From contig NZ_FTOI01000001.1 of the NCBI RefSeq assembly GCF_900156725.1, positions 1-64,000 of the forward strand: a DNA stretch of 64,000 nt. Reading direction: 5' to 3'. The translations under genes were made by a program, and so were the position numbers. A model generated the notes under the pieces. It did not search any database, was not told where the DNA came from, and saw only the letters and a program-made list of their open reading frames with translations. Origin of the DNA: Kaistella chaponensis (GTDB lineage Bacteria; Bacteroidota; Bacteroidia; Flavobacteriales; Weeksellaceae). Within the stretch, counting starts at the first letter, position 1, and the number at the start of each line of letters is the position of its first letter. Shown piece by piece: positions 27,175 through 36,398 of this stretch.

Positions 27175-28149
27175 TTATTTTTTTACCGCAATTTTTTCAC
27201 CCATTTTGATGGTCGTTTCTAATCCTTTCGACGTGTTAATCAATAAATCGGAATCAATATTAATGTGGTCTTTCTCAAACAATAAAACTACAGTTGAACC
27301 GCCGAATTTAAAATATCCTTTTTCTTCGCCTTTTTTCACTGTAGTGCCGTTATAAGTTTTGATCATGCTTCCGACCATTGTTGCGCCCACTTCTACCATG
27401 ACAACATCTCCAAAAGCTGCACTTTTTATAATGCCATATTCTCTTTTATTCAGCCAGAAAATTTCGGCTTTTTTACGAAGAGCTAAAGGATTTACAGAAT
27501 AATAATCGCCGTCGATCTTCGTATTTGAGGATGAGGTGGTTCCACTTACCGGAAAATGATAACGGTGATAATCCGGTGGTGCAAGTCGGAAAACGATCAT
27601 GGCTCCGTCTTCATATTTTTTCGCCAGTTCGGGGTTGTTCAAAAATGATTGAACATTAAATCTGAAACCTTTAATATAGAAATCAGAATTATTGACATTG
27701 GTAAAAGCTAAAATTTTTCCATCTGCGGGAGAAGCTACTGCAAGGGAATCTGCAATGATTGGTCTTGATTCGGGTTTGAGTTTGCGCGTGAAAAAATCAT
27801 TAAAACTATTGAAATTTTGTGTTTGAGCAATACTGATATCAACCTCATATTCTTTGATGAAAGGTTGAATTTTAGCAGCTGATGAATGTTCATCCATCTT
27901 GTCTCCATAAATAGAAGTCAGGATTTTTCGTTTTGCGATGATCCACAAACTTGCTTCTCCGACCGGATTATGATACAGCCAATCGAGCCATTTTTCCCCA
28001 TAAACCTTTTCAATTTTAACCTGTCCGCTTTCGCGATCAATATATGTGATGGGTTTTTGCGCTGGAACGGGAAAAACTGCAAGCACGAAAATCAGTGCTA
28101 CCATAATCCAGACGAGGGTCCATTTTTTATTTGGTGTTTTAAATTTCAT
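27175..28149 (-). CDS. psd: Phosphatidylserine decarboxylase
   Basis: Makes phosphatidylethanolamine from phosphatidylserine at the inner membrane; 324 residues. An N-terminal membrane helix (WTLVWIMVALIFVLAVFP) precedes the catalytic domain. The latter contains ASPADGKILAF, the catalytic His region DYHRYHFPVSG, and the self-cleavage site GGST (FKFGGSTVVLLFEK) that creates the pyruvoyl group. The start at 28149 is chosen because the alternative at 28176 overlaps a promoter-like GATCTTTG on the minus strand (28165-28172). Confidence 0.92.
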   Translation of the reverse strand: MKFKTPNKKWTLVWIMVALIFVLAVFPVPAQKPITYIDRESGQVKIEKVYGEKWLDWLYHNPVGEASLWIIAKRKILTSIYGDKMDEHSSAAKIQPFIKEYEVDISIAQTQNFNSFNDFFTRKLKPESRPIIADSLAVASPADGKILAFTNVNNSDFYIKGFRFNVQSFLNNPELAKKYEDGAMIVFRLAPPDYHRYHFPVSGTTSSSNTKIDGDYYSVNPLALRKKAEIFWLNKREYGIIKSAAFGDVVMVEVGATMVGSMIKTYNGTTVKKGEEKGYFKFGGSTVVLLFEKDHINIDSDLLINTSKGLETTIKMGEKIAVKK

Positions 28150-28349
28150 TGTATTTGTTTTCTGCAAAGATCTCATTTTTTAACCCGTAACAATTTATAA
28201 CTTTTTTGAACGAAATTGCAAATCCTGACTGCAGAACAACGCAAGGATGATTTCGTGGTATTTTTTTTCGCACAGATTTCTCGGATTCGCACAGATTGCA
28301 CAGATTTACACGGATTTGGACGGATAGAAGTTGGCAACGATTTGAAAAA

Positions 28350-28645
28350 ATAAAAACGATAATTTTTTTTTCTTACATATTAAAATCTGTTCAAATTCGA
28401 GAAATCTTTGCGCTAAAAAAATTAGTATTCCACTATTTCTAATGAGAAACAAACTGCGCCCTGAATTGAACGGCATGTTTGCGCTCTCCTGATGCAATCG
28501 AAAACGGTGATTTTTATTCTACAGATTAAAATCTGTGCAAATCCGTAAAATCCGTGCTCTAAAAATAATTAATTATTCCACTATTTCTAATGAGAAACGA
28601 ACTGCGCCCCGGATTGAACGGCATGTTTGAGCTCTCCCGCTGCAT
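28350..28645. repeat. Imperfect tandem duplication, two units of about 148 bp
   Basis: Two adjacent copies (about 28352-28500 and 28501-28645) share the same order of segments. These are AAAACG...TTTTT...CTACA, ATTAAAATCTGT.CAAAT, a CGCTAAAAA-type link, TATTCCACTATTTCTAATGA (28426 and 28574) and GAGAAAC.AACTGCGCCC, then GAATTGAACGGCATGTTTG-like DNA. Just before (28264-28325) are cACAGATT/CGGATTT units that match the ATCTGTGCAAATCCG segment in the opposite orientation. No credible gene lies in the whole gap 28150-28864. Confidence 0.75.
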
Positions 28646-28683
28646 TTGAGCGGGGAGCGAGTAGTGAAAGCCGGAAAAGGCGC
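28603..28683. repeat. Structured palindromic repeat element (long hairpin)
   Basis: GCGCCCCGG at 28603-28611 is complementary in two blocks to CCGG (28671-28674) and GGCGC (28679-28683). Inside, TCCCGCT (about 28635-28641) pairs with AGCGGGGA (about 28649-28656). This is the complete copy; the upstream unit of the tandem duplication carries only the left third (CTGCGCCCTGAATTGAACGG). It looks like a dispersed intergenic repeat of the flavobacterial kind rather than a gene. Confidence 0.55.
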
Positions 28684-28818
28684 CCAATAAAAAAATAATA
28701 TGATGCCTTTCGACGAAGTGAAATGTGCGCCAAAAAATATCATAAAAACCTTCTCGACCTGGTTCAAAGTGTGCGCAAATAATTTAAACACAAAACCTAC
28801 TATCTAAGCAAATTTTCT

Positions 28819-28826
28819 TAAATTTG
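28819..28826 (+). promoter_or_regulatory. -7 promoter box of sucC (TAAATTTG)
   Basis: Perfect TAnnTTTG match 38 bp before the sucC ATG. Confidence 0.5.
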
Positions 28827-28864
28827 TAAATCTTTAAAAAAAATAAAAATCTAATTTAAATAAT

Positions 28865-30058
28865 ATGAATCTTCACGAGTACCAATCGAAAGAAATTTTG
28901 GCAAAATACGGCGTAAACATCCAGAGAGGTTTTATCGCAAATAATGTTGATGAAGCTGAAGCTGCAGCAAAAAAATTGACAGAACTAAACGGAAATGAAG
29001 GTTGGGTGGTTAAAGCTCAGGTTCACGCCGGTGGACGTGGAAAAGGTGGCGGTGTAAAGTTCTCTCCGAACATGGAAAAACTGAAAGAAAATGCTGGAAA
29101 CATCATCGGAATGCAGTTGGTAACTCCACAAACTTCTGCAGAAGGGAAAAAAGTGAACTTCGTTTTGGTTGCTGAAGACGTGTATTATCCGGGAGAATCT
29201 GAAACCAAAGAGTTTTATGTATCGATCCTTTTAGATAGAGAGCAAGGAAAAAATATGATCGTGTATTCTACAGAAGGTGGGATGGATATTGAGCACGTTG
29301 CTGAAGTTACTCCTCATTTAATTCACAATGAAGTGGTTGATCCTGCAGTTGGTTTGCAAGGTTTTCAGGCAAGAAAAATCGCTTTCAACCTAGGTTTGGA
29401 AGGTGCTGCTCACAAAGATTTCGTGAAATTCATCGCTTCTTTATATAATGCTTACGTAGGAATTGACGCAAGTCTTTTCGAAATCAACCCGGTTTTAAAA
29501 ACTTCTGACAATAAAATTATCGCAGTTGATGCTAAAGTTTCTTTAGACGACAACGCTTTGTTCCGTCACAAAGATTTGGCAGAATTGAGAGATACCAGAG
29601 AAGAAGATGCTACAGATGTAGAAGCTGGTGAAGCTGGTTTGAACTTCGTGAAATTGGATGGTGATGTTGCATGTATGGTAAATGGAGCTGGACTTGCAAT
29701 GGCAACGATGGATATCATTAAATTATCTGGCGGAAATCCTGCAAATTTCTTAGACGTTGGTGGAACAGCTGATGCAGAAAGAGTTCAGAAAGCTTTCGGA
29801 ATTATTTTGAAAGATCCAAACGTAAAAGCAATTTTGATCAATATTTTCGGTGGAATTGTTCGTTGCGACCGTGTTGCACAAGGAATTGTAGATGCGTACA
29901 AAGCGATGGGAAGTCTTCCTGTTCCTTTGATCGTGCGTCTTCAAGGTACAAACGCAGTAGAAGCCAAACAATTGATCGATGATTCTGGTTTGCCAGTTCA
30001 TTCAGTAATCACTTTGGAAGAAGCTGCTAATAAAGTAAAAGAAGTTTTAGGTCACTAA
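28865..30058 (+). CDS. sucC: Succinyl-CoA ligase (ADP-forming) beta subunit
   Basis: TCA-cycle enzyme subunit that binds nucleotide and couples succinyl-CoA cleavage to ATP formation; 397 residues. It begins MNLHEYQSKEILAKYGVN, with the ATP-grasp segment VVKAQVHAGGRGKGGGVK, LFEINPVL, VDAKVSLDDNALFRH, and the C-terminal FGGIVRCDRVAQGIV. It is monocistronic and closed by a strong terminator; the partner sucD is not adjacent and not in the window. Confidence 0.97.
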   Translation: MNLHEYQSKEILAKYGVNIQRGFIANNVDEAEAAAKKLTELNGNEGWVVKAQVHAGGRGKGGGVKFSPNMEKLKENAGNIIGMQLVTPQTSAEGKKVNFVLVAEDVYYPGESETKEFYVSILLDREQGKNMIVYSTEGGMDIEHVAEVTPHLIHNEVVDPAVGLQGFQARKIAFNLGLEGAAHKDFVKFIASLYNAYVGIDASLFEINPVLKTSDNKIIAVDAKVSLDDNALFRHKDLAELRDTREEDATDVEAGEAGLNFVKLDGDVACMVNGAGLAMATMDIIKLSGGNPANFLDVGGTADAERVQKAFGIILKDPNVKAILINIFGGIVRCDRVAQGIVDAYKAMGSLPVPLIVRLQGTNAVEAKQLIDDSGLPVHSVITLEEAANKVKEVLGH

Positions 30059-30080
30059 GATTCTCCAAATATTTGTATTA

Positions 30081-30114
30081 AAAAACCGTTCAATTTTTTG
30101 AACGGTTTTTTTTT
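30081..30114 (+). terminator. Rho-independent terminator of sucC
   Basis: AAAACCGTTCAA and TTGAACGGTTTT pair perfectly around a 4-base T loop and are followed by a T run. Confidence 0.9.
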
Positions 30115-30227
30115 AAGCTTTTTCCGGCTGTCTTCCATTTCAGCTTGAATTGGTCTAACTTGACTTTTTCTTGTGAATCTTTACAAAAATGATTGAGTTC
30201 TCTTTTCTAGAAAATTGAGCGGTCTGT

Positions 30228-31061
30228 TTAATTGGATAAAGAATCACTGGTTTGGGTTGCTAGTTGAATAGCCGATTCGTCAAGCTTTTTCTTGAGGCGC
30301 ATCAAAGCTTCACTTCTTATCCGCGTCATATTTTCACCGGTTTTCATAGAAAAGCGGGCTTCAAGATAGAAAATCCCGAAATTCTGTTTCAAAACAATCA
30401 CTTCAGCTTGCTCCACGTGATTAGCGAATTCGAAAGTTTTAATTTCGTTTAAAATGACTTTAGTAGCTTGCTCTAGGTCCTGAGAATTTGCGATTTGAAG
30501 ATCAATAAATACTTTTCGCTGTCCTGAAGTTGTGTAATTTACAAATGGAGCACTGAAAATCAATTGATTAGGAATGTATACTTTTTTGCCTTCATCGGTA
30601 ATGATTTTTGTGGTTAAAAATCCGATAGATTCCACAACACCCGAAATTTCTTTGATAGAAACGTAATCTCCAACCGCAAAAGCTTTATCGATGCCGATCA
30701 ATGCTCCAGAAAACATGGATGAGACCAAATCTTTTAATGCAACACCTGCAATAACACCCGCAACTCCTAAACTACCTACAAATTTTAAAACAAAGCCGCC
30801 CAATCCCATAATTTCTAAGGCAATGAAAGTCCCCATTAAGATGATGAGGAATTTGAAGGTCTTCACGAGAACGATAAAGGAGGTGTTTTTGCTTTTTGGA
30901 AAAAAACGGTGAAAGATCCTTACTGTCAATTTGCTCAGATAGGAACTGAACATTACAATCAGTGAAAATACCAAAATCCCCACTACGATTTTAGGGGTTG
31001 CTTGTGCGAATCTTTCATACCATCTTTGTAAAACGGAGAAGACAATGTCGTAATAATTCAT
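30228..31061 (-). CDS. Small-conductance mechanosensitive channel (MscS family)
   Basis: 277-residue inner-membrane channel that opens under osmotic downshock. Three hydrophobic helices lie in residues 20-125 (VVGILVFSLIVMFSSYL, FLIILMGTFIALEIMGL and the Gly/Ala-rich pore helix around SLGVAGVIAGVALKDLVSSMFSG). The beta domain follows, with the characteristic FAVGDYVSIKEISGVVESIGFLTT and VYIPNQLIFSAPFVNYT. Length is typical for the minimal MscS class. Monocistronic and divergent from rnpB. Confidence 0.94.
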   Translation of the reverse strand: MNYYDIVFSVLQRWYERFAQATPKIVVGILVFSLIVMFSSYLSKLTVRIFHRFFPKSKNTSFIVLVKTFKFLIILMGTFIALEIMGLGGFVLKFVGSLGVAGVIAGVALKDLVSSMFSGALIGIDKAFAVGDYVSIKEISGVVESIGFLTTKIITDEGKKVYIPNQLIFSAPFVNYTTSGQRKVFIDLQIANSQDLEQATKVILNEIKTFEFANHVEQAEVIVLKQNFGIFYLEARFSMKTGENMTRIRSEALMRLKKKLDESAIQLATQTSDSLSN

Positions 31062-31241
31062 AGGTCAAAAGTATCAATAATTAAGTTCTGGTCCTTGCAA
31101 TATTCTTTCCAAAAAAGAGAAATTTTGAAAAAAGATACGTTGATCCCTCATTTATTTAAAAAAAGTTCGCCCAACTTATGAAATTAAGGATTACCGCCAA
31201 AACTCAATTTCGTAATTATTAAATCGCTTGCATTAAATTCC

Positions 31242-31249
31242 TATCTTTG
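31242..31249 (+). promoter_or_regulatory. -7 promoter box of rnpB (TATCTTTG)
   Basis: Perfect TAnnTTTG match ending 5 bp before the predicted 5' end of RNase P RNA. Confidence 0.6.
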
Positions 31250-31253
31250 CGGT

Positions 31254-31589
31254 CCACAAGAAAAACGGCTTGTTGATTCCAGATTTATTTGGGGTAGGAA
31301 AGTCCGGACACCATAGAGCAGCAAAACGGATAACATCCGTCGGTCGCGAGATCAGGACCAGTGCAACAGAAAGTATGTATATTCATTTATAGTGAAACCA
31401 GGTAAACTCTTTGCGGTGCAATGTTAAGTATATCGGATTTTTTTCAGCAATGAAAAATAGGAGTGGCTCGCTCCAAAAACCGAGGGGTAAACAGCTAAAG
31501 CTTTTCAGAAATGTAAAGCGCAGATAAATAACAAGCGTTCAAGCAATTGAAAACAGAATCCGGCTTATAGTTTTTCTTGTGGGTTTTTT
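31254..31589 (+). ncRNA. rnpB: RNase P RNA (type A-like)
   Basis: Catalytic RNA that trims tRNA 5' ends. The universally conserved GGAAAGTCCGGACACCATAG block is at about 31297-31316, followed by the AGAGCAGCAAAACGG region. The 3' conserved strand ACAGAA...CCGGCTTATAG is at about 31552-31569. The ends pair as helix P1 (CCACAAGAAAAAC at 31254-31266 with GTTTTTCTTGTGG at 31570-31582), and a T run follows, so P1 doubles as the terminator stem. Strand and limits follow from these blocks; the exact ends are within a few bases. Confidence 0.95.
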
Positions 31590-31596
31590 CTGAGTA

Positions 31597-32112
31597 TTAC
31601 TGCGGAAACCGAATTCCACGCAAAAACATTTCCTGAATATTATAATTCATTTCCTCCAAAGACGACGTTGCTAAAACTGCCATATATTTTCCATCCGTCC
31701 AACCCATAATTTTGTATTCTTTTCCATCTTTAGATTTGCCCATTTGCAAAATTCCTTTTACATTCGGCTGATTTTCCAAAGTATGACCTTTCCCGAAACC
31801 TGCTTTTTGATCTAATGTAAAAACAGCTTTTTCTAGATAAATCATATAACTTTCTAATAAGCTTTCTGGTTTGTCATTGACCACAGTTGGGTGTAATTTT
31901 ACAATAATAGCGCTGTAATTCATGTTTCCGAAAAGATCATCATAAATAAAGATTTCACTTCCATCTTCTGAAGTTGATTGGTCCCATTTCGGTTCTGTAG
32001 GTAAATATATTTGAACAGAAGTTGATGCAACATTGTATTTTGTGAACCTTGGAGTTTGTGCAAAAGCGACAACACCATAAATAAGCAACAATAAAACTAA
32101 AACTTTTTTCAT
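31597..32112 (-). CDS. Hypothetical exported protein
   Basis: 171 residues with a clear signal peptide (KKVLVLLLLIYGVVAFAQ). The mature part begins TPRFTKYNVASTSVQIYLP and looks like a single soluble alpha/beta domain (GILQMGKSKDGKEYKIMGW). No family recognised. It follows the PPK2 gene by 2 bp on the same strand, so probably co-transcribed, and is convergent with rnpB. Confidence 0.8.
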   Translation of the reverse strand: MKKVLVLLLLIYGVVAFAQTPRFTKYNVASTSVQIYLPTEPKWDQSTSEDGSEIFIYDDLFGNMNYSAIIVKLHPTVVNDKPESLLESYMIYLEKAVFTLDQKAGFGKGHTLENQPNVKGILQMGKSKDGKEYKIMGWTDGKYMAVLATSSLEEMNYNIQEMFLRGIRFPQ

Positions 32113-32114
32113 CT

Positions 32115-32984
32115 TTATTCGTTTTCCAATTGTTTTTTTGCGCTTGCTAATTCTTTTTGATCAGCTTCCGACAGTTTTGGGAATTTCAGTTTCATGTCTT
32201 CCAAAGCATCAATGATGATTTGTATCGCCGCAACTCTCGCAAACCATTTGTCATCAGCAGGAATCACAAACCACGGTGCGTAATCTTTTGAAGTCTCGTT
32301 GATTGCTTCTTCGTAAGCTGACATATATTGGTCCCAAAGTGCTCGTTCCGGTAAATCTCCCATCGAGAATTTCCAGTTTTTCTCTTGTTCGTCGATTCTG
32401 TCAATAAATCTTTTTTTCTGTTCGTCCTTAGAAATGTGAAGGAATATTTTGATGACTGAAGTGCCGTTTTCTGCCAAATGTTTTTCAAAATTCCTGATGC
32501 TTTCGTACCGATTTTTCCAGAATTGATCATCAAAATCTGAAACAGAATCCCACACTTTTTCGTTCAGGTTATATTCCGGATGAATTTTGCAGACCAAAAC
32601 GCTTTCGTAATGACTTCTGTTGAAGATTCCGATATCTCCTTTTTCTGGAAGTGCAATATAATGGCGCCACAAAAAATCGTGGGAATATTCTTTTTGACTT
32701 GGAGCTTTGAAACTTGTTACCTCACAACCTTGTGGATTTACCCCGCCAAAAACATGTTCGACTAAGGAATCTTTTCCTGCGCCATCCATGGCTTGAAGTA
32801 CCACGAGCAATGATTTGCTGGAGTCTGCATAGAGCAGTTCCTGCAGTTCCCGGAGTTTCGCTTTTTCTTTTTGCAGCATCTCTTCACCCTCTTTTTTTTC
32901 GAGTTTGCCTTTATATTGGGTAGTTGCGTTTTTTATTGAAAATGCTCCTTTTACAATGAAATTGTCGCTGAAATCTAAATCCAT
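32115..32984 (-). CDS. Polyphosphate kinase 2 family protein (polyphosphate:nucleotide phosphotransferase)
   Basis: Transfers phosphate between inorganic polyphosphate and nucleotides. The Walker A segment is VVLQAMDGAGKDSLVEHV and the lid and Walker B region IGIFNRSHYESVLVCKIHPEY, followed by FLHISKDEQKKRFIDRI and WKFSMGDLPERALWDQYM. I start at 32984 (MDLDFSDNF, 289 residues). 32999 is possible; 33017 is not, since it lies in the terminator of the upstream gene. Single PPK2 domain, class not determined. Confidence 0.92.
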   Translation of the reverse strand: MDLDFSDNFIVKGAFSIKNATTQYKGKLEKKEGEEMLQKEKAKLRELQELLYADSSKSLLVVLQAMDGAGKDSLVEHVFGGVNPQGCEVTSFKAPSQKEYSHDFLWRHYIALPEKGDIGIFNRSHYESVLVCKIHPEYNLNEKVWDSVSDFDDQFWKNRYESIRNFEKHLAENGTSVIKIFLHISKDEQKKRFIDRIDEQEKNWKFSMGDLPERALWDQYMSAYEEAINETSKDYAPWFVIPADDKWFARVAAIQIIIDALEDMKLKFPKLSEADQKELASAKKQLENE

Positions 32985-33000
32985 AATTGTTATTTTCATT

Positions 33001-33036
33001 AAAAATAAAAAAATCACTCCAATAAAGAAGTGATTT
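33001..33036 (-). terminator. Rho-independent terminator of the DUF1573 gene
   Basis: On the minus strand AAATCACT (from 33036) pairs with AGTGATTT (to 33011), followed by a long T run at 33001-33010. Confidence 0.8.
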
Positions 33037-33071
33037 TAATAATTATTTAATAAAACTATTGTTTTTTAAAT

Positions 33072-33563
33072 TTAAGACGCTTTTTTCGCAGCTCTTCTTG
33101 CTTTTGAACGAGCAGCTTTCACAGCAGCTTCTGCTGCGACAGGAGCAGCAACTGCTTTTACTTCCATGGCTTCAGCTTTCACAGGAGCTTGTTCAGCGCC
33201 TCCTTCTACCGTACCTTTAATATTAATTACTGATCTGCTGTTTGCAGGATCATTAGAATATACTTCAATAATTTTTGTGAACGGACCAACAATTGTGGTG
33301 TTATAGCCAACTTTGATTTGAGCTGTTTTTCCTGGCATAATAGGATCTTGGCTCCATTCTGGTGTTGTACATCCGCAAGATGCCTGAACTTTAGAAATAA
33401 TTAATGGTTTGTCTCCCGTATTTTTTACTACGAAAAATCGGTGCCCATCTGCGCCAGCTTTTACATTTCCATAGTCAAATGTGGTCTTGTCAAAGGAAAT
33501 TGTTTGTGCAGAAGCGAATACTAAAGATGCGGTTAAAAATAAACCTGCCAAAATCTTTTTCAT
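33072..33563 (-). CDS. Exported DUF1573 protein
   Basis: 163 residues with a signal peptide (KKILAGLFLTASLVFASAQ) and one Ig-like DUF1573 domain: FDKTTFDYGNVKAGADG, FVVKNTGDKPLIISKVQASCGCTTP, then VYSNDPANSRSVINIKGTV. The last 45 residues are an unusual Ala/Lys/Arg-rich low-complexity tail (AAVKAARSKARRAAKKAS), perhaps surface- or nucleic-acid-associated. Periplasmic or surface location is likely. Function unknown; the family is abundant in Bacteroidota. Confidence 0.9.
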   Translation of the reverse strand: MKKILAGLFLTASLVFASAQTISFDKTTFDYGNVKAGADGHRFFVVKNTGDKPLIISKVQASCGCTTPEWSQDPIMPGKTAQIKVGYNTTIVGPFTKIIEVYSNDPANSRSVINIKGTVEGGAEQAPVKAEAMEVKAVAAPVAAEAAVKAARSKARRAAKKAS

Positions 33564-33655
33564 ATTTTTAATTTGTTTTTATTGATTGTTTGATAAAACT
33601 TGTATGACAAAGTTAAAAATTAAATCAATATGAAGATCATTTTTTTTTATTTGCC

Positions 33656-33663
33656 TATTTTTG
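33656..33663 (+). promoter_or_regulatory. -7 promoter box of valS (TATTTTTG)
   Basis: Perfect TAnnTTTG match 27 bp before the ATG at 33691. It contains the TTG at 33661, which rules that TTG out as the start codon. Confidence 0.55.
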
Positions 33664-33690
33664 CAACTATTAAGCCCAAGAAAAGCCTTT

Positions 33691-36309
33691 ATGCAGATTT
33701 CAGAAAAATACAATCCACAGGAAACAGAAACGAAGTGGTACAAATACTGGTTAGAAAATGATTATTTTCATTCAGAACCCAACGAAAAACCTCCTTATAC
33801 CATTGTAATTCCACCACCAAACGTTACAGGGATTCTTCACATGGGACACATGTTAAACAATACCATTCAGGATGTTTTGGTTCGTAGAGCAAGAATGCAG
33901 GGTTTCAATGCTTGTTGGGTTCCCGGAACTGATCATGCTTCGATTGCAACCGAAGCCAAAGTTGTGGCAAAACTGAAATCAGAGGGAATCAATAAAGCCG
34001 ATCTTTCCCGCGAAGAGTTTTTAAAACATGCTTGGGATTGGACTGACAAATATGGCGGAACAATTTTAGAACAGTTGAAGAAATTAGGCTGTTCTTGCGA
34101 TTGGGAGAGAACACGATTTACTTTAGAACCAAAATTATCTTCCCAAGTTATCAAATCTTTCGTTGATCTTTATCAAAAAGGACTCATTTATAGAGGGTAC
34201 AGAATGGTCAATTGGGATCCTGAAGCGAAAACAAATATTTCTGATGAAGAAGTGATCTTCAAAGAACAAAACGGGAAATTGTATTATCTAAAATATAAAA
34301 TTGAAGGTACAGAAGAATTTATTTCCGTTGCAACAACTCGTCCAGAAACCATTTTCGGAGATACTGCTGTTTGTATCAATCCTAATGATGAGCGTTTTGC
34401 ACATTTGCGCGGAAAAAATGTAATTGTTCCGATCGTAAATCGCGCAGTTCCTATTATAGAAGATGAGTACGTAGATATTGAATTCGGTACAGGTGCGCTG
34501 AAAATAACTCCTGCTCATGATATTAATGATTATGAAATCGGGAAACGTCATGGTTTGCAAATAATCGATTCGTTGGATGATGATGCGAATTTGAATGAAC
34601 ACGGTTTGCATTACGCCGGAAAAAACAGATTTGTGGTCCGAAAAGAAATAGCAAAGGAATTAGAAGAAAAAGATCTTTTACTAAAGGCAGAAGATTACAT
34701 CAATAAAGTTGGAACTTCCGAAAGAACAGGAGCAGTTATTGAACCCAAAGTTTCGGTACAGTGGTTTTTGAAAATGGCTGATTTGGCGAAACCTGCTTTA
34801 GATGTGGTGATGAATGATGAGGTGAAATTTCATCCAGAAAAATTCAAAAACACCTATAAACACTGGATGGAAAACATCCGCGACTGGAATATTTCCCGCC
34901 AATTGTGGTGGGGTCAACAAATTCCTGCTTTCTATTTTGGAGAAGGGGAAAATGATTTCGTAGTTGCAGAAACAATTGAAGAAGCTTTAATTTTAGCCAA
35001 AGAGAAATCCAATAACCATCAACTGACAATCGACCATTTGAAGCAAGATGAAGACGCTCTCGATACTTGGTTTTCGTCCTGGTTATGGCCTATGTCGGTT
35101 TTTGACGGTGTTTCTGATCCCGAAAATAAAGATATTAATTATTATTACCCAACCTCAGATCTAGTAACTGGTCCAGATATTATTTTCTTTTGGGTCGCAA
35201 GAATGATCATGGCTGGTTTGGAATACCGAAAAGAAGTGCCATTCCAAAACGTTTATTTCACCGGAATTGTTCGCGATAAACAGCGCCGCAAAATGTCGAA
35301 ACAATTAGGAAATTCACCAGATCCGATTGAATTGATTGAAAAATACGGTGCAGATGGAGTTCGTGTCGGAAGTTTACTTAGTTCAGCCGCCGGAAACGAT
35401 TTGCTTTTCGATGAAGAATTAATGTTGCAGGGAAGAAATTTCGCCACCAAAATCTGGAATGCCTACAAACTTATCCAAGGTTGGAAGAAAGATGAGACCC
35501 TCAAAAGCGCCGAAGCCGATCAACAAGCAATTGAATGGTTCGGAAATCAAATGAATAAAACGATTGCAGAAATCGCCGATCAATTCGAGAAATTCAGGAT
35601 TTCTGATGCACTGCACTTGTTGTACAAATTGATTTGGGATGATTTCTGTTCTTGGTATCTCGAAGCCATCAAACCTGCTTACGGCGAACCGATTTCTAAA
35701 GAGGTTTATGATCAAACGATTCTTTATTTTGAAGAATTAATGAAGTTACTGCATCCATTTATGCCCTTTTTATCAGAAGAATTATGGCAAAATATTTCGG
35801 AAAGAACTCCTGAAAACGCTTTGGTCATTTCCCAGCAGAAAAAAGATGCAACCTTTGACGAAAGCATTATTAAAGATTTCGAAAATTCAAAAGAACTCAT
35901 TTCCGGCGTTCGCAATTACCGTCAAAGCAAAGGAATTTCTCCGCGCGAAGACGTAGAAGTTTTCACGAATGCATCGAGCTTTGATAATGAAAATTTGGTG
36001 AAAAAATTAGCCAATATTTCTCAGATTCATTTTGCCACAAAAACCGATAAACCTAGCTATTCATTTTTAATGGGTGGAACAGAAATTTCTATTCCTTTAA
36101 GTGAAACTTTAGATTTAGCTGAAGAAAAAATAAAAACAGAAGAAGAAATTAAATACTTAAAAGGCTTCTTGATTTCCGTAGAAAAGAAATTAACCAACGA
36201 GAAATTTGTTGCCAATGCCAAACCAGAAGTGGTAGAAGTAGAGCGCAAAAAACAAAAAGATGCACAAGATAAAATTGTTCTTTTAGAAGATAAACTTAAA
36301 ACGCTTTAA
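33691..36309 (+). CDS. valS: Valyl-tRNA synthetase
   Basis: Class I aminoacyl-tRNA synthetase charging tRNA-Val; 872 residues. The HIGH motif appears in PPPNVTGILHMGHMLNN and the KMSKS loop in RRKMSKQLGNSPDP, where the last Ser is replaced by Gln. The editing domain (TTRPETIFGDTAVCINP, GTGALKITPAHDINDYEIG) lies between them. The C-terminal coiled-coil arm (KTEEEIKYLKGFLISVEKKL) is present. Start at ATG 33691 (MQISEKYNPQETE). Confidence 0.97.
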   Translation: MQISEKYNPQETETKWYKYWLENDYFHSEPNEKPPYTIVIPPPNVTGILHMGHMLNNTIQDVLVRRARMQGFNACWVPGTDHASIATEAKVVAKLKSEGINKADLSREEFLKHAWDWTDKYGGTILEQLKKLGCSCDWERTRFTLEPKLSSQVIKSFVDLYQKGLIYRGYRMVNWDPEAKTNISDEEVIFKEQNGKLYYLKYKIEGTEEFISVATTRPETIFGDTAVCINPNDERFAHLRGKNVIVPIVNRAVPIIEDEYVDIEFGTGALKITPAHDINDYEIGKRHGLQIIDSLDDDANLNEHGLHYAGKNRFVVRKEIAKELEEKDLLLKAEDYINKVGTSERTGAVIEPKVSVQWFLKMADLAKPALDVVMNDEVKFHPEKFKNTYKHWMENIRDWNISRQLWWGQQIPAFYFGEGENDFVVAETIEEALILAKEKSNNHQLTIDHLKQDEDALDTWFSSWLWPMSVFDGVSDPENKDINYYYPTSDLVTGPDIIFFWVARMIMAGLEYRKEVPFQNVYFTGIVRDKQRRKMSKQLGNSPDPIELIEKYGADGVRVGSLLSSAAGNDLLFDEELMLQGRNFATKIWNAYKLIQGWKKDETLKSAEADQQAIEWFGNQMNKTIAEIADQFEKFRISDALHLLYKLIWDDFCSWYLEAIKPAYGEPISKEVYDQTILYFEELMKLLHPFMPFLSEELWQNISERTPENALVISQQKKDATFDESIIKDFENSKELISGVRNYRQSKGISPREDVEVFTNASSFDNENLVKKLANISQIHFATKTDKPSYSFLMGGTEISIPLSETLDLAEEKIKTEEEIKYLKGFLISVEKKLTNEKFVANAKPEVVEVERKKQKDAQDKIVLLEDKLKTL

Positions 36310-36335
36310 AATAGAATTCCTAAAAATCTTCAATT

Positions 36336-36375
36336 AAAGGCTAATTAAACTTTATTTTTTTAGCCTTTTTCGACT
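36336..36375 (+). terminator. Rho-independent terminator of valS
   Basis: AAAGGCTAA at 36336-36344 pairs with TTAGCCTTT at 36360-36368 around a 15-base loop, followed by T residues. Confidence 0.7.
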
Positions 36376-36398
36376 ACCTTTACTTTTTCATCATCATT

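Noticed and set aside
28306-28791. Minus-strand frames in the repeat cluster
   Set aside because: They lie wholly within duplicated repeat DNA and hairpin elements, with no family resemblance.
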